Source: Lepidostoma basale (taxonomy: Eukaryota; Arthropoda; Insecta; Trichoptera; Lepidostomatidae). Taken from it: a DNA stretch of 64,000 nt. The position numbers and the translations under genes were made by a program. The notes beneath the pieces are model-generated. The model had not been told where the DNA came from. It worked only from the letters and a program-made list of their open reading frames with translations, and did no database searches. Below, piece after piece: positions 38,713 to 53,100 of this stretch (positions are counted from its first letter, which is position 1; each line of letters begins with the position of its first letter). The DNA lies in the NCBI GenBank assembly GCA_022606425.2, contig JAHDVF020001041.1, positions 1-64,000 on the forward strand. The letters are read 5' to 3'.

Positions 38713-41112
38713 CATTATTTCCTATCAGTGTTTAATAACCTGCTGATGTTAGATGACTGGTAAAGGGTCTATATTAAAATATATATCAGAATTTAAGGAA
38801 TATAGTCGAGTACATTTAGCAGTGTAAAATGGCCCTTTTAAACAAAGTCATCGTCATCAGCCTTTAGTCGTCCAGTGCTGAACATAGGCCTCCATTCCCG
38901 ACTTCCACAACTCTATCTCTCGCCGCTCTGTGCCATTGACCTCCTGCCACTTAATATTAATGAACATATCTGTTTTCTAGAGGTTTTGTTATATTTTGTA
39001 GGAATGATTTCACTTGCATAATAGCTAGAGGAAATGTTTGCACGTATTTTTATTTTGCAGTATGGAAATTTTATTCCTAAGAACAATTATGATCATGTTT
39101 AAATGCATCAATTATTTTGAAATAGGTACATCTCTCAACAATTTACCCGTTGATAGGTAAGTACTCAAGCAGGCAAGAAAAAACATATTTTGATTTTTGA
39201 AAGTAAAAAGTACACTAAAATGAAACAAATCAATGATACCATAATAATACATCTTTTATACATACACAGGTGGATTTTCATTAAATTAATTGTGTTTGTA
39301 CCTATACATTTTCATATAATACCCTATTCTCGATATTCTCCAAGAAGACGATGAGAATTTTTGTAAATTTAAAATAACATCATCGGCACGTACACACTCT
39401 GTGGAGATTTAAAATGAGAGAGTTAGCTTCCACCACAGAACAGAAAGCATGAAATCACAACAGAGATCAGAAAAGATTCATCAAGCTAGTCAACTGTAAG
39501 TGTCGATAGTCAATGTAAGAGAACGCACTAGTGAGAATGAGAAACAAGGTTTTAATTTTTCGATTGAATGAGGCAGCTGGAATTGAGTGATCACCCACCA
39601 CCGCGACATTAAAGAATTGGGGAAACTAATATCCCAGCTAACCAGTCTCCATACAATGGGTCCGTGTAAGACAGAAAACTTACGCTGTGCCACCGGTGGC
39701 TGTAGAATAGCATCATGAAGAGTAAAATGGACTTCGTGCCGAACAGTACCGCTTCTACCAGTGAACAAGAATCCAAGCCACAAGGTGTTACAATTGATGA
39801 CCGTGCATCGCTTGAACCAGACAAGAACGTCCAGGAAAAGTGCCCCATTCTTCAGTAATTATGGTAAGTCATGAGTAGTTGTAATCGTTAGTCAACATTT
39901 AGGGGTATATTCATTTTAAACTCATAAATTCCGGTCAATCTCATAAACATTTATCCCATACCCAGAGGACAAATCGTGACCTATTAGCGTTGAATTATTA
40001 AATTTTCGAAAATTAAATTATTTTAAAATATATATCAAATGGTGTCCAAAGTTAGACCTTAAAATTCCCCACCCTTTCATTTACTTCCATCAAATGGCGC
40101 AAAACATAGTGCTGGTGCTATTAAAAATCAGCCCCAAATTTTTATCATTCTTCATCAAGCAGCACCGAGTGTGAGGTTGCAGTTATTATTAAAATTTCCA
40201 ACACTTCAATTTACTTCCTTCAATATGTTTGAAATATTTCAATAATCGTTATATAAAAGTACGATATTTGGCGAAACAAGGCAAAAGGTAGGTACTTAGG
40301 AATCTGCAGTGAATATCAGAACGATCCATCAGATACCACACAAGATTGATATTAGTTTTATTCGTAAAATGTAGCTTTCCTAATGTACAAAAAAATATTT
40401 TGAGGTGTTGATTTAAAAAAAAGGTATTTGCGGATATTTCTGAACACGCCGAGAACAAGAATGCGATCGATAATGTTGCCAGTTTGAGAGGTGAAGATGT
40501 ATTTCGCCAAATGTTATCTGTTACTAGAGTTTATTTTCCTTTGAAGAATTGTGGAAGTCGCGAGAAAATTTAAGGATTTTGAGTAATCCAATGTAAGCGA
40601 AAATGAACTATTGTGACTCATACCATTGGGTCTACACTCACTATAAATCTTCAAGAGCAATTCATCTGACATCTGCTGATAAATTTTGTAAATACTCGTC
40701 TGTCGGAAAATGCTATTTACCGAAATAATGGCTTCCGAAGAACTAATTATCGCGAACAATAATTAAAATTTAGATAAATATACACACATGTAAAAAAATG
40801 TGTACAAAGTGTTTCGGCGGTATCACTACGAGGTTAGATTTATAATCCGCAAATGCTAACTAAACCTTCCGAAATGCGTTCGGAACGACGAACAAACAAT
40901 AGATGCGATCGCTAATATTATTGTTCTGACGAGTGTATCAGTCTTTTTGACTGATATTTATCCTGTTTATTCTCGTCACAATGTACTGATGTGAAATGTG
41001 AATAAAAATTTGTTATTTGGTGACCGGCTTTTATGTTTATGAGTAAATTTTGGACACACGGATTTGAGATGATTAAGTTTCGGCGACGCATAGTGTTTAT
41101 AATACTTCTATA
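38713..41112. other. Intergenic DNA upstream of the ARIP4 gene
   Basis: A dispersed repeat piece (CCAGTGCTGAACATAGGCC) lies at 38875-38940 and a hairpin-MITE arm at 38950-39015 (TCTGTTTTCTAGAGGTTTTG). A 47-codon frame at 39715-39858 (contains DFVPNSTASTSEQESKPQG) ends 8 bases before a good donor-like GTAAGT; it is too short to call. The last few hundred bases before 41113 must hold the ARIP4 promoter and 5' UTR, but I see no clear TATA box. Confidence 0.4.
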
Positions 41113-44100
41113 ATGGAGAACACTACGAAGAGCCTCGCTCCTGCGGGCGCCGCGAAGCCGAAGGCGCCACTCGAGGACGAGGAATCCGAGTTGGAGTCGG
41201 ACGGCAGCGGGGAGATGGACAGCGGTGAGGAGTTGTCCGAGTCTTCGGACGAGGAGCCCCCGCCGCCTCCACCGCCACCCGCTCGCCGACCGCCTGTGCG
41301 TTCTAACAAGAAACACAATAACATCATCCGCCGCATCCCCCACCGCGACTTCCTCAAGCAGAAGAGAAAAAGTGACGCCCTCAAGGAGTTCCACAAGTTC
41401 AGCAAGAAAATGAAACTCGATACCGGGTTGTCTATCAAGACGATAGCGGGCGGTGACATTGTGGAATTAGACGAATTGTTGAGTGACAGTGACGAAAGTT
41501 TTACGAAAGAGGAGTCGGATTCTAGCGACGGGTTTAGTGATCCCGAGTTCACTATTAATCCTGAGGCGGCGCTGGAGCCCGACCAGGGCAACGAGAGCTT
41601 CATCGACCCTGAGACCGGCGCCATCACCATCCCCGGCCAGGATTCTAGTTTAAATACCCAAGAAATCAGTGAACAGACAGTTAGTAACTCGGATAGCAAT
41701 ACCAATGACGGAGAAAACAAAACTCTTTCTATTAGTGATATCATCGACGAAGGGAGTGAGTTGGATCTATCTAAAAATGTGGACATTGAGGAGATATTAG
41801 GCGCTAATCAATTTACAATAGAGAAAAGGAGCACGGACCTAGGGGAGGGTGTGGGGCCGCAGGAGGGGGATGACGTGGAGTACGACATCACGGAGAAACT
41901 TAAAGAAATGGGCGAGATCAGCGTAAAGTCAGTGAAACGTGAAGATGAGCTCCCTGACTCTGCGACTCCTGGCCCAGATGACCCCGCGGCCATCCCCGCA
42001 GCTGCCACTACCCCCGCTGATGGAGATGACGATGTAAGTGCACCTTCAATACACCGATAATATTAATAATCTGCATTGTGTTTTAGGTTATAATATTGTG
42101 TATCACCTATGTTTTTCTATCACCATAATTTGTTTACATTGAAATATTTGAATTTTGAATAGTGATGAGTATTTCAACATATATGTCGAGAACACTTAGT
42201 GAATGTTTGTCTGGTTGTTTGATAATGATTATGTAGAGGGATGTACATGCCATTTATTTACACAATTTTAATTACGGTTATAGCTTAATGAAACCACAAA
42301 TTATAATATTATAGCTATGTTTTAAGATTAGAAATATTATTGACTAACTGTTTATAGTTTGATTTTAAAACATGAATAAAAACTTTAAATATTATGCTTC
42401 CTATTCTTCGTGTCTTTTATTGTTTAATGCTGTCATTCAATATTGCATTAGCGAGGCAAAACATGTCACTCTCATAGCATAATACAACTTCTAGAAAACA
42501 AACATTTTCATCAATATTAAATATGTAGTTTTACACTTATGTTGAAGAAACAATAAATACTATTATTATTATTATTTGGATTACATGATTTTAAAATGGA
42601 TGTGATATAAGCAGATGCTTCTGATATCAATTTTACCACAATTATTGAATACCGGAATTGTCCGGTTAGAAAACTATCACACCCAAATGTAGTTTTTTAC
42701 ATTTTTTTTTTAAATATACTTTTATATTGTACAATATGTGTATGTGTTTGGGTGTGTTACAGAAAAACAAAGCAAATGCTCTTAATGTGCGCCGAAACAT
42801 TCGTGAGGTGATGGATGAGAAGCAGCTGGATGCTTCCACGTTGGCTGCACAGCGGCAGGAGTCGGAGCGTCTGGCGCGTGTGCAGGAGCAGCAAAGGATT
42901 ATCCGTGAAGTGCGCCGTCAGATAGCTCTGGGCCGCCAGGAGAAGGCGGGTGCCTCCCTCCTCCGAGGACCAAATTTACACAAACTCAAGTATGTACAAC
43001 CGCAATCTAGTATTGGAAAGTCCCATAGTAAAGGTTGATGCTTTTTGCTTTCTATTAAAATCCTTACAAAAAAAATATATCTAAATATTCGGGATAACAA
43101 AATATAAGCCAACCAACTATTTATACAAGTATAATATATGATTTTTACATTTATTAATAAATATCTACCTGAATTTCCTACATTACAAAATATATCTAAA
43201 TTCAAGGGTTATATTGATATAATCATTGTGATTGTTTAGATATAGATATGTATTACATATTTTTACATAAAATTTTGCAGTTTGCCTGGAACTGTCCTGG
43301 TGAAATTGCCCTCTGGGGAAATGAAGAAAACATCCACCAAGAGTGGGCAGATGGAAGTTATAAAAGTTCAGAAGAATAAAGGTTTGCTTTTGTTATTTCT
43401 TTTTACAATACAGTTTGCCATATTCTTGGTTGTAAACATATTTATTTACATTTATTTAAACTTTTAAACAAAAGTATTTTTGCTTTGGGTCTCTTTTTTG
43501 TGTCCTGTCTCACTTGTGAGTTGCACAGTCCTCGAAGATTTCCCCCCATTTGACTTTATCTTGCACCTGATATCTAACATTACACTGCGTGAAGCCTGTC
43601 GCCCTTACTTCATTCTGCAGAATTCATTTCAAGTGGCCCTAGATCCACCTTGCTTCGTCTTTCCACCCTCAAGGAACCAGTCTTCTTTTGCCCGGCAAGG
43701 TTCATAAATTGCCATTAGACACTATTTGGGAAGAGTAGATTTGAAAAACTGTTTAAATCTACCTATTTTCGAAAACACAGAGTTATCAGATCCATACAGC
43801 AAGTTTTTTTTAATGCTATGGCTGAATATCTGAAGGTTTCTGCTGGTGAAGTCCTGTTTTATGCCTCCTGAGCTTAGTATCAAGTCGCTGAGATAGCAGA
43901 AGTTAGTTGTAATCACAAGATGGATATTGTCAATCATAATTGGCTTGAGTTGTTTATGAACACTCATAGGTTAGCTGTTTTTGCTATGTTCATTTGGGGT
44001 TTACCTCCACCACTTCATTGTGAAGTCCCAGCAATTCTCGCTTCATAAGCACCTAGTTAGTTGAAAACAGTGAAAAATTCTTTTGAATAATTAATAAATA

Positions 44101-47100
44101 TTGTCAAAAAAAAAATCAAACAGGCAAGATTATTATATTAAATTAAAATACACCAAAAAGGATTTAAATTTAGAATCATATTAAAATGAAAAAATGTTGT
44201 CAGAGTAGATTGTCAAATATAATGTGAAGGGTAAAATGAATTTCAATGGTCCCCAGGCCACCTGACTCCAAGCGTGTCCATTGCGCCTGTGGGCTCCGCT
44301 GTGAAGAAGGAAGTGGTGGAGATTGTGGACAGCAGCAGCAGCAGTAGCAGCAGCAGCGAGAGCCCTTCTTCGGACTCAGATGACTGCATTATGCTCAGTG
44401 ACTCTGAACTCCCCCCCAGCCCAGAGCCCGATGAAGACCCTCAAAACTCAGGTAATCTAAAACATACAATTGATCTGGTGTTTTTAGTAACTTACTGCGG
44501 CGTTAATACACCCTCTTATTAATAAAATATTTTAGCAGTGGTGCTGCTTAATTATTCCTTTACATTATGCTCCATGGTAACAAAGAACATTAATTTTCCA
44601 GGTCTCCACGTGAATGACGCCTACAATGCTCCGGATGAGCAGGGGAGAGTAGTTATCAACATAGGCCATCCTGAAAATGAGGAAGACATATTTTTAGCTC
44701 CTCAAATTGGAAGGATAATTAAACCACATCAGGTGTTTAATTTATTTATGTAACAATGATCAAATAACACAGTATATAAATATTAGGTTGGGGAAAAAGT
44801 AATTTTGTATTTTTCCCCTTATTTCAATGCTTTATAAAAAGTGTTACAATCGTCCGATTTAAGTCAAATATGCGCCGTTCTGTTCGATAACTTGTTGCCA
44901 ACGAACGAACCATCCGCTTCAGAAATGGGTCAATTTTGTTGCGAATCAGCAGCGATTCGCAGATGGAAATTCGGTCCATGAGGTTTTTTTGCGTCAGCTC
45001 GTGTGGCACCCAAACATCGAGCTTTTTTTTTAATGCAGCCTTCTGCAAATGGTTCTAAACGGTTTTATGATCGATATTCAGCTCCTGGGCGATGCTACGA
45101 CTGCTAACATGACGGTCTATCTCGATATTTTCCACGATTTTATCGACATTTTCAACGACGGGCCAGCCAGAGCGTTGTGCATCATTCACCTCCACTACAC
45201 CAGAACGAAATCGCTCGAACCACTGTTGTGCAGCACAAACCGAAAGAATATCGGTCCCGTATACATCGCAATTTTTTTTGGTCGCTTTCGACGCGTTTTT
45301 CCATTTCAGGTAGTAAAAATGTAAAATATGGCAAATTTCTTCCTTTGAGACCTCCATAATCGACGCACAATAGTTCACGACTGACCCGACCAAGCGCAAT
45401 ACTGTCAAAGAAGCGTTTGTAGTATACACTTACACCTTTACAACCCTGTAGCGTATGATCCGATGTGACCAATAATGAACGAGACTTAGTTACTTAGTTG
45501 GAAAAAAAGAGCGCGAAATACGAAATTACTTTATCCCCAACCTAATATATGTACGTCATTGTAGTATGTATATTTTATTTATATAAATGGATATAATAAT
45601 GAATATAATTTCAGATTGGCGGCGTGCGGTTTCTATTTGACAATATTATAGAATCAGTAGAGAGGTTTTCAACATCCACAGGATTCGGCTGCATCCTGGC
45701 CCACTCTATGGGCTTGGGTAAAACATTGCAAATAGTCTGTTTCTGCGATATATTTCTGAGGCACACACAATCTAAAACCGTGCTCTGTATCATGCCTATC
45801 AACACTCTACAAAATTGGGTAAGTCGCAAACAGGATCTAGAATACAGTATGTACTGATTAATTTCTTTTGTGGTTTTTTAAAATTAGTTATATATTTTTG
45901 ACGCGGTTTTATTTTAACCACTGATCGCCTTTATTGTATGTACGGGACGGGTTGCTCCCCCCGTACGAATAATGTTTATTTAGGCCGCTGACTGCTGCCC
46001 GTCTCCTAATGTAGTGCAAGCAGGAAATACGGCGTGATGATACTCAGGCACCGATGTAGGCAATGAAAAATAAAACTAAGTTTTATTTCTTGCGGCGATC
46101 GGTGCAGGAGCGAAGTATGATGCGAAGAGTGGTAGTGGCAATAGCTCTTAGCCTTGAGAAGGGCTCTTGTAGTTGCAGTGTTCAGTTCTAATGATCGGCA
46201 TGCTCAAGCCTCAAGACACAAATGCGAGTGAGTGCCTTTGTCCAAGAAAACGGCTAGTTTATATACTCGCCTCGGTGGCCAGCGCCTGTGATTGACTGCT
46301 GAAAACTGGCACGGCGATTGGCCACCACTGCCGAGTAACTGATTGGTCTGTACACCCCACCGTAGGCTACATTCGTTTGTGTGCTATGTCCGCCGTCTGG
46401 TGAAGGTACTTAAACGGTTATCTCGGTCACATTGCACACATCTTGCCACTCGACCTTTCGCACCTCGCTCCAGTATCTCCTCATTATAATATACTGGACT
46501 TTACTGTATGCATTATAAGGAGTATATTTGTAGAATTTTTGAAAATGTATTTTGGTTTTGCAGGTGGCAGAATTCAACATGTGGCTTCCATTGGATGCAA
46601 CAACAAGCCCTCTCGGTGTACACGGAGAAGTGCGCTGCAGACATTTCCCCATCTATGTGCTGAATGACAGCCACAAGACATTACAAGCCAGAGCTAAAGT
46701 TATTCAGGTCAGTTTGGGGTACTCTGTAGAAATGCTTAAGGCTTCTATCTGAGATTGCTATGCTTTGGTTTTTTTACTAATTAATACATTTCTTATTGAA
46801 TTGTGTATTTTACAGGAATGGACCACCGTAGGGGGAGTGCTGATGATTGGTTACGAACTTTACCGGTTACTGAGTTTAAAAAAGAATAAAAAACCAAGAA
46901 ATAGGAAAAAAAATGATAAACCGACAGGGAAACTCTCGGATGGCAAGGATAAAATAGAAAACAAAGACGGGGAGAAGTCCTCCGACTCCTCAAAGTTACA
47001 ACCATCGGCTGATGGGGACAAAAAGCCCGTTGACATCACATCAGCTGATGCTCTGAAGTGTGATGAGAAACTCGGCAAAGAAGATGATGAGTTATCTAAG

Positions 47101-50100
47101 AATGGTGACTTGTTAGACAAAGATAAAGTGGAAGATGATGAAGAAACAGATGAGGAGAAAAAATTGCTTGATCGTATGTATATTTGAAAAAAAAAATGTT
47201 GTTTTATAAAAAAATTGCCTTCTCCAGGACAGGATCATTTTTGTAATGGTTAATTAACTAACTAACTAACTAACTAACCATCACGCCGTCTCCCCGAAAA
47301 GGTAGGCAGAAAGAATGGACTGTCACACTTTAACCGATGCGGCACTCCATCCTTCTCTTTTCGCCCCGCGGGAGACGCGGTGTGATGGGTTGCGAACCTC
47401 ATCGCCACCAATAGGCATCTCCCGAAGATTCCTTTATTAAATTAATCATTCCCTTAGCTTTCCGATAGTTTTTTTTCTTCATTAACAATTGAAGACTACA
47501 GGGGAAAAACAAGGAATGTCAGTAGAAGGTTAATTTGAATAAATTGAGAATAAAGCTAATCAAAGTCTATATATTTCTTAGCAATTAGCAATCGATTATC
47601 TGGCCATAGTCGATGACACAGATGATTTTTGAATATGAAAATTTTACTGTGGATAGATACGTACAAATGCCGCTAGATGGCATTATTACATTTATTTTGA
47701 ATTTTAACTGACATTCCTTGTTTTTCCCCTGTAGTCTTCAATTTCATAGGATGCTCATGTGTCCACTAACTTTTTATTAAGTTTTATATTTGGTATCATT
47801 TGTTGAATTTTTAAGTTTTCTTCTATTGTACACAATTCAGTGAAATATTTATATCTGAATTATTTGGCTATGGCTTACCCCAAGAATGGTATGGGATTTA
47901 TTTTTCTGTATGGTATCAAATAATTAATATTTGCAGATATGTTTGCGGCGCTCGTGAAGCCTGGGCCTGATCTGGTTATCTGCGATGAGGGGCACAGAAT
48001 AAAAAACTCCCACTCCAACATATCTTATGCCCTCAAGCAGATGAGAACCAAGCGAAGAATAGTTCTCACAGGTAAATACATTTTTATTTTTCCTTTAAAA
48101 CTATATTAACTAAATATACAATCATGCAACGATACAACGTTGGTTGGCTGGGTGTAAGAGAGATTTGTTTGATTGGTTTTGTGGAGATTACAACTGTCGT
48201 AAAAGCTACGAGCAAATAAAAACCAGATCGATTATATTGACTCTACCCCTCTTAGTTTCCTTGTCCTCAAAAATAGAGTCCTGAGTAAGTAACAACTGGA
48301 GAGGAGTCACTATCCTTTCTATGTTGACAAAGATCCAGGAAAATACTCGGAAGAATGTCTAATCCACTCAAAGTGGACATGCGAGATCAAGCTGGTTTCT
48401 GAAGTGGTCAGTCACATGTTGAGCATATAAACACTCTTCGCATCATGATAAAGGAGGCCTCGGAATGGCAATTTAGCATGTACCTAACATTAATTGATCT
48501 TGAACAAGCCTTTGATACAATTTCACTAATTTTAATCTATCTGACTTTCATTTACCCTTTGGTTGCCAAAAGCTGATATATCGGCTTTTGCTACACCAGA
48601 GAGAAATGCCAAATCCGACAGATCAAAGTCATGATTTATAAAACAGTCATATAAATTTTAAATAGAGTGTGAGGGAGTGAGTCAGCGGTACATAATACAA
48701 TTTGGATATAACTTTAATAAAATATTCATATTTGGGATTAAAAGACAATTCATTAATTAAAAGTATCCCAAATTGCCCGCAACAGAGGAGTTCTACGGGA
48801 GATTGAAATATGAATAAAGGGAAATGTGTGACATAAACTCAGTTTATATTGTTCTCCTGATGTAGGTATGTAACCTTTGAAACTTATGGAGTTCCTAAGT
48901 GGTAACACCTCATTTAATTAAAAATAAAGTTATTTATATGTATGGTTTTATAATGTAGGAGTTAATTTACAATATGTAGTTACATTGGTTAAAAATAGTG
49001 TCTTATTGTATGTGCTGTATAAGTTGAATGGGTTACCTCTAACAGCACAAATATCGGACCCTCTTTCAGTGCATAAGCGATCATGATATTTGAATAATAA
49101 TAAGGAGTGTTGCACCTAAAGGTTGATGGTTTAATAATAATCGCGGTGAATGATGTTGCAGGCTACCCGCTGCAGAACAACCTGCTGGAATACTGGTGCA
49201 TGGTGGACTTCGTACGGCCCAACTATTTGGGCACCAAGACCGAGTTCAGCAACATGTTTGAGCGACCCATCCAGAACGGGCAGTGCATCGACTCCACGCC
49301 ACAGGATATCCGCCTCATGCGCTATCGCGCCCACGTGCTGCATTCGCTCCTCGTCGGCTTTGTGCAGAGGTAAATGGCATTTGTGCAGAAGAAACGATAT
49401 TTAATACTTTATATGTAATTTAAAATCATTATTCAATAAATGTTTATTTATATATGGTTGACCCTTATGTATGGAAGCGAAGCATGGAACTGGCAAAAGA
49501 AGGATGAAAGTAGAAATGAGATCTCTTAGACGAATGTGTGGATACTCTGTATATGATAGAGTGTCGAATGAAAATATAAGAAGTGAATGCGGTGTGAATG
49601 ATGGTGCCATGAACAAAATAATGAATGGATCATTAAGATGGTTTGGACATATGGAAAGAATGAATGAAGAAATAATGGTAAAAAAAGTATATGTTAATGA
49701 TGTAAATGGAACCAGAAATAGAGGAAGACCGAGGAAAACGTGGCACGATCAAATAAATCTAATATTGAATGTCGGCCATGTGAGGAGTCAGAGAAATCGT
49801 AGCGCGTGCATGACACGATGTATGAATGTTGAGGAACGAGAGAAATATGTCAGGAAAGAAAAGTGTGGCAGTCCATTCTTTCTGCCTACCCCTTCGGAGA
49901 GACGTTATGACGATGGTTAGTTAGTTAGTTTTTTATTTATATACAGTAGAACATTGTTTATCCGGACTAATTGGGACCAGAGGTGTTCCGGATACCGATT
50001 TTTCCGGATAATCAAACAAGCGCTAATTCTTTTAGCAAAATATGGTGTAAATATTTTTTTTTCCTTGGCTCATTTATTGAATATGAAATTACAAATTTAA

Positions 50101-53100
50101 CTGCAAAAACAAGTATGTATGTAGTACATGTACATAAAAATGCTTACATTACTCTACAGTACTGGAAAAATTTCCTCGTCTTTTCCTCGATTTCCTCGTC
50201 TTTTTTCTGCTGCTAAATCACGGATTCGTTTTAATAAAAGCAATTGAGTTGAGCTGCTTTCCTCTCGCTATAGGTAGGTCACGGTACAGAACGCTTCATC
50301 ATCTCGGCTTGTCCGGATAATTGACATTCTGGTTAACTGACATCCGGATAAACGACGTTCTACTGTATATATGTATATTTTTTTATATATATGTTATTAT
50401 GTTTAATAACATATAACACAATATTGAATCATCCTAAACAAATATTTACTTTTATATTGATATTATTTTATTTATTGAAATTCATTATTAAAATAAGATG
50501 GTTTTGGAATATCTTCTACTGAGTTTTGATACTTCTTGCAACAAGATATAAATTTCTTTTAGTTATCAGTTGTTTTAAAAGCAGAGGAAGGAATTAGGTA
50601 ATGTCTTTTCTTTTTAAACAATATTATCTGTATTTATTGTTTCATGTTTTGCTTTAAGCAAGGTGAAACATGTCATTCCAATAAAATATAATAACTTGTA
50701 GAAAACAGACATTTTGATTTGTATTGATTATTAATTAATACCATTTATCATTCAGTTTCATAATTGTTTTGTTTTATCCTAGACGTTCTCATGCCGTACT
50801 GCAGTCTACTCTGCCGCAGAAAGAGGAATATGTGCTGCTGGTGAGGATGACAGACCTACAGAAGAAGCTGTATGACACCTTTATGAATGAAGTTGTTAGA
50901 AAGAAGACGGTTCCTAATCCACTTAAAGCATTCGCCGTCTGCTGCAAGGTAACTCTTCCATTTTTGTAATCATATTATACAACATTAAAGGGGATTTTGC
51001 TTTTTTTGAGAATTCTTCAAAAGTGATTGAAACTATGGTCGGAGACACTTAAATGGAATGTTTGTAGGTCTGGAATCATCCGGACGTGCTGTACTACTTC
51101 TTGAAGAAGCGCGAGGAGATGCAGGCCATGATCGACTATGACCTGGATATTGAGGACACCAACCCGGCAGTAGCCAATCTGAAGAATAAACCCGGCCCTG
51201 TGCCTCGCAAGGGCAAGCCTCGCACTAGGGCTACCGCCAAGAAGGGGAATGATAAAACGGTTTGGCTTTTCTACAATAATCAATGTTATCATTGCATGTT
51301 TTTGTAGTGATGATATGTATTTTGACACCTATATATTTTTTTTACAATGTTCTACATCATAGGTTTCTAATATTTTCTGGGCCACCGCCCCCTTTACAAG
51401 ATTCCATAAAAGTTATTCCAAAAAAGGGAAAATGATTACAATACATACAATAACAAAATAAACCAATAATTAAGTTTAATTTGCTTTATTAGTACCTACG
51501 TGATAAGCGTGTTTTTTTTTGTCTTTTTAGACTATATTTTTTTATCTGCCCACGCTCTCTATTTTTTCTGGGTCTTCTACTGCTCCCCTGAAAGTCTCAA
51601 ACGCCCACAAGGGGGCGTTATCGCCCACTTTGAGAGCCTAGGTTCTACATGCATGATTAATTACACGAGTCACACATTACACATTTATACAAAATATTGG
51701 GGTTGCACTTTTCAGAAATATTTGTTTCATTATCAATATGAAATTAATTTTGTTTCAGCCATTGGCCCCAAATAATGCTAACAGTGGAAAGCCAGCGGCA
51801 ACTATTCCTCCTAACACGAGTAATGCTAATCCTGTTTCGGAATCCTATAATGCCTATGACCCTAACAAGGCTGTGGGGCCCAATGGGCCACAGTATGGCT
51901 ACGGGCAAGACATGAATCAACAATCCGCTCCATATCCTCCGTACGGATATCAGCAGCAGCAATATCCTCCGCAGCAGAACTACTACCCTCAGGGGGATGG
52001 CTACGGACAGCAGTACGGCACTGGATACTATCCCCCGCAGCAGCCATACGGGGGCGAGTACAACCACTATCCGCAGGATCCCAACAACCCCAGCCTCCCA
52101 CCTCCGCAGCAGAATTATCCCCACAACCCTCCTTATAATCCTCAAGGGTACTGGGGCGCAGATAACAACTATTACAATAACACCAATCCAGATTATTATC
52201 AGAACCCTAACCAAGGGCACACCGGCTACCAAAATAACCAGGACCCTTACAATACAATATACGATCCATACGCCCAGCAGACCCAACCGTATCATGGGTT
52301 TAACCAAAATAGACCTTACGATCGAAATGTTCCGAATGGTGAGCATACTCCGCAAGGATTTAGTAATAATCCACAGAATAATGCGCCCTATCCGGCGGCC
52401 CCGGGGCCTGTTGCAGCAGGGCCTTTCCCTATGCAGGCTCCACCTATCGCTGCACCTGCTACTTCATACGATAGCACCATGTATCCCGGTTACCAGAACC
52501 CTCAATCTATGCCTATTGCCCCCGACAAGTCTGTGGTCCCTCCCGTAGTATCTCCAGTGATCCCCTCCTTGCCACCCTCCAATGCCCCTATCTGGCCTGC
52601 CCCTGCGGAAGATTCCAACAGTAAACTGGCTAATAATTACAACAATATTGACATTAAAACTGAATCCAAGATCGATTCGGATGGGGAGTTTAAAATTGCA
52701 GATCTTGATACTATGAAAGTTATTAATGACACCAAGCCTGAAATAAAGTCCGAGGTGAAGTGTGAATCTTCGGATATTAAATCGGAGACTAAAGAAGACG
52801 TACAGAAGGAAATTGTTACAAAAGCTGAAGTTAAAGAAAATATTGAGAAACTTGAGAATTTGAATAAAGTAGAAGAGAAATTCACGAATCAAGAAGAAAA
52901 TGATAAGTCTAAAAAATCCAAGGATAAATCTAAACATAAAGATAAAAAATCAAAGAAAGGAAACAAGAACTCTAAAGACAGTAAATCTAAAAATGAAGAT
53001 GAGAGCGGAAAAGATACTGATGAAGATAAAAAAGACAAAGAGGAAATTGACTTGAAAAAATTGGATATCAAAGAAGAAGTTCCATATGAATGGGCCAATG

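Noticed and set aside
41097..41786. 229-codon minus-strand frame opposite ARIP4 exon 1
   Set aside because: It is antisense to a GC-rich, Ser/Glu-coding exon whose reverse complement is naturally open. It contains long Ser/Gly runs and no domain.
44773..45550. Functional mariner transposase gene
   Set aside because: The catalytic D,D34D region is missing and the reading frame changes within the remaining part.
51744..52548. Overlapping open frames (183-203 codons) on both strands inside ARIP4 exon 13
   Set aside because: They are shadows of the repetitive Pro/Tyr/Gln-coding sequence. The true frame joins the neighbouring exons in phase and continues into the helicase lobe.
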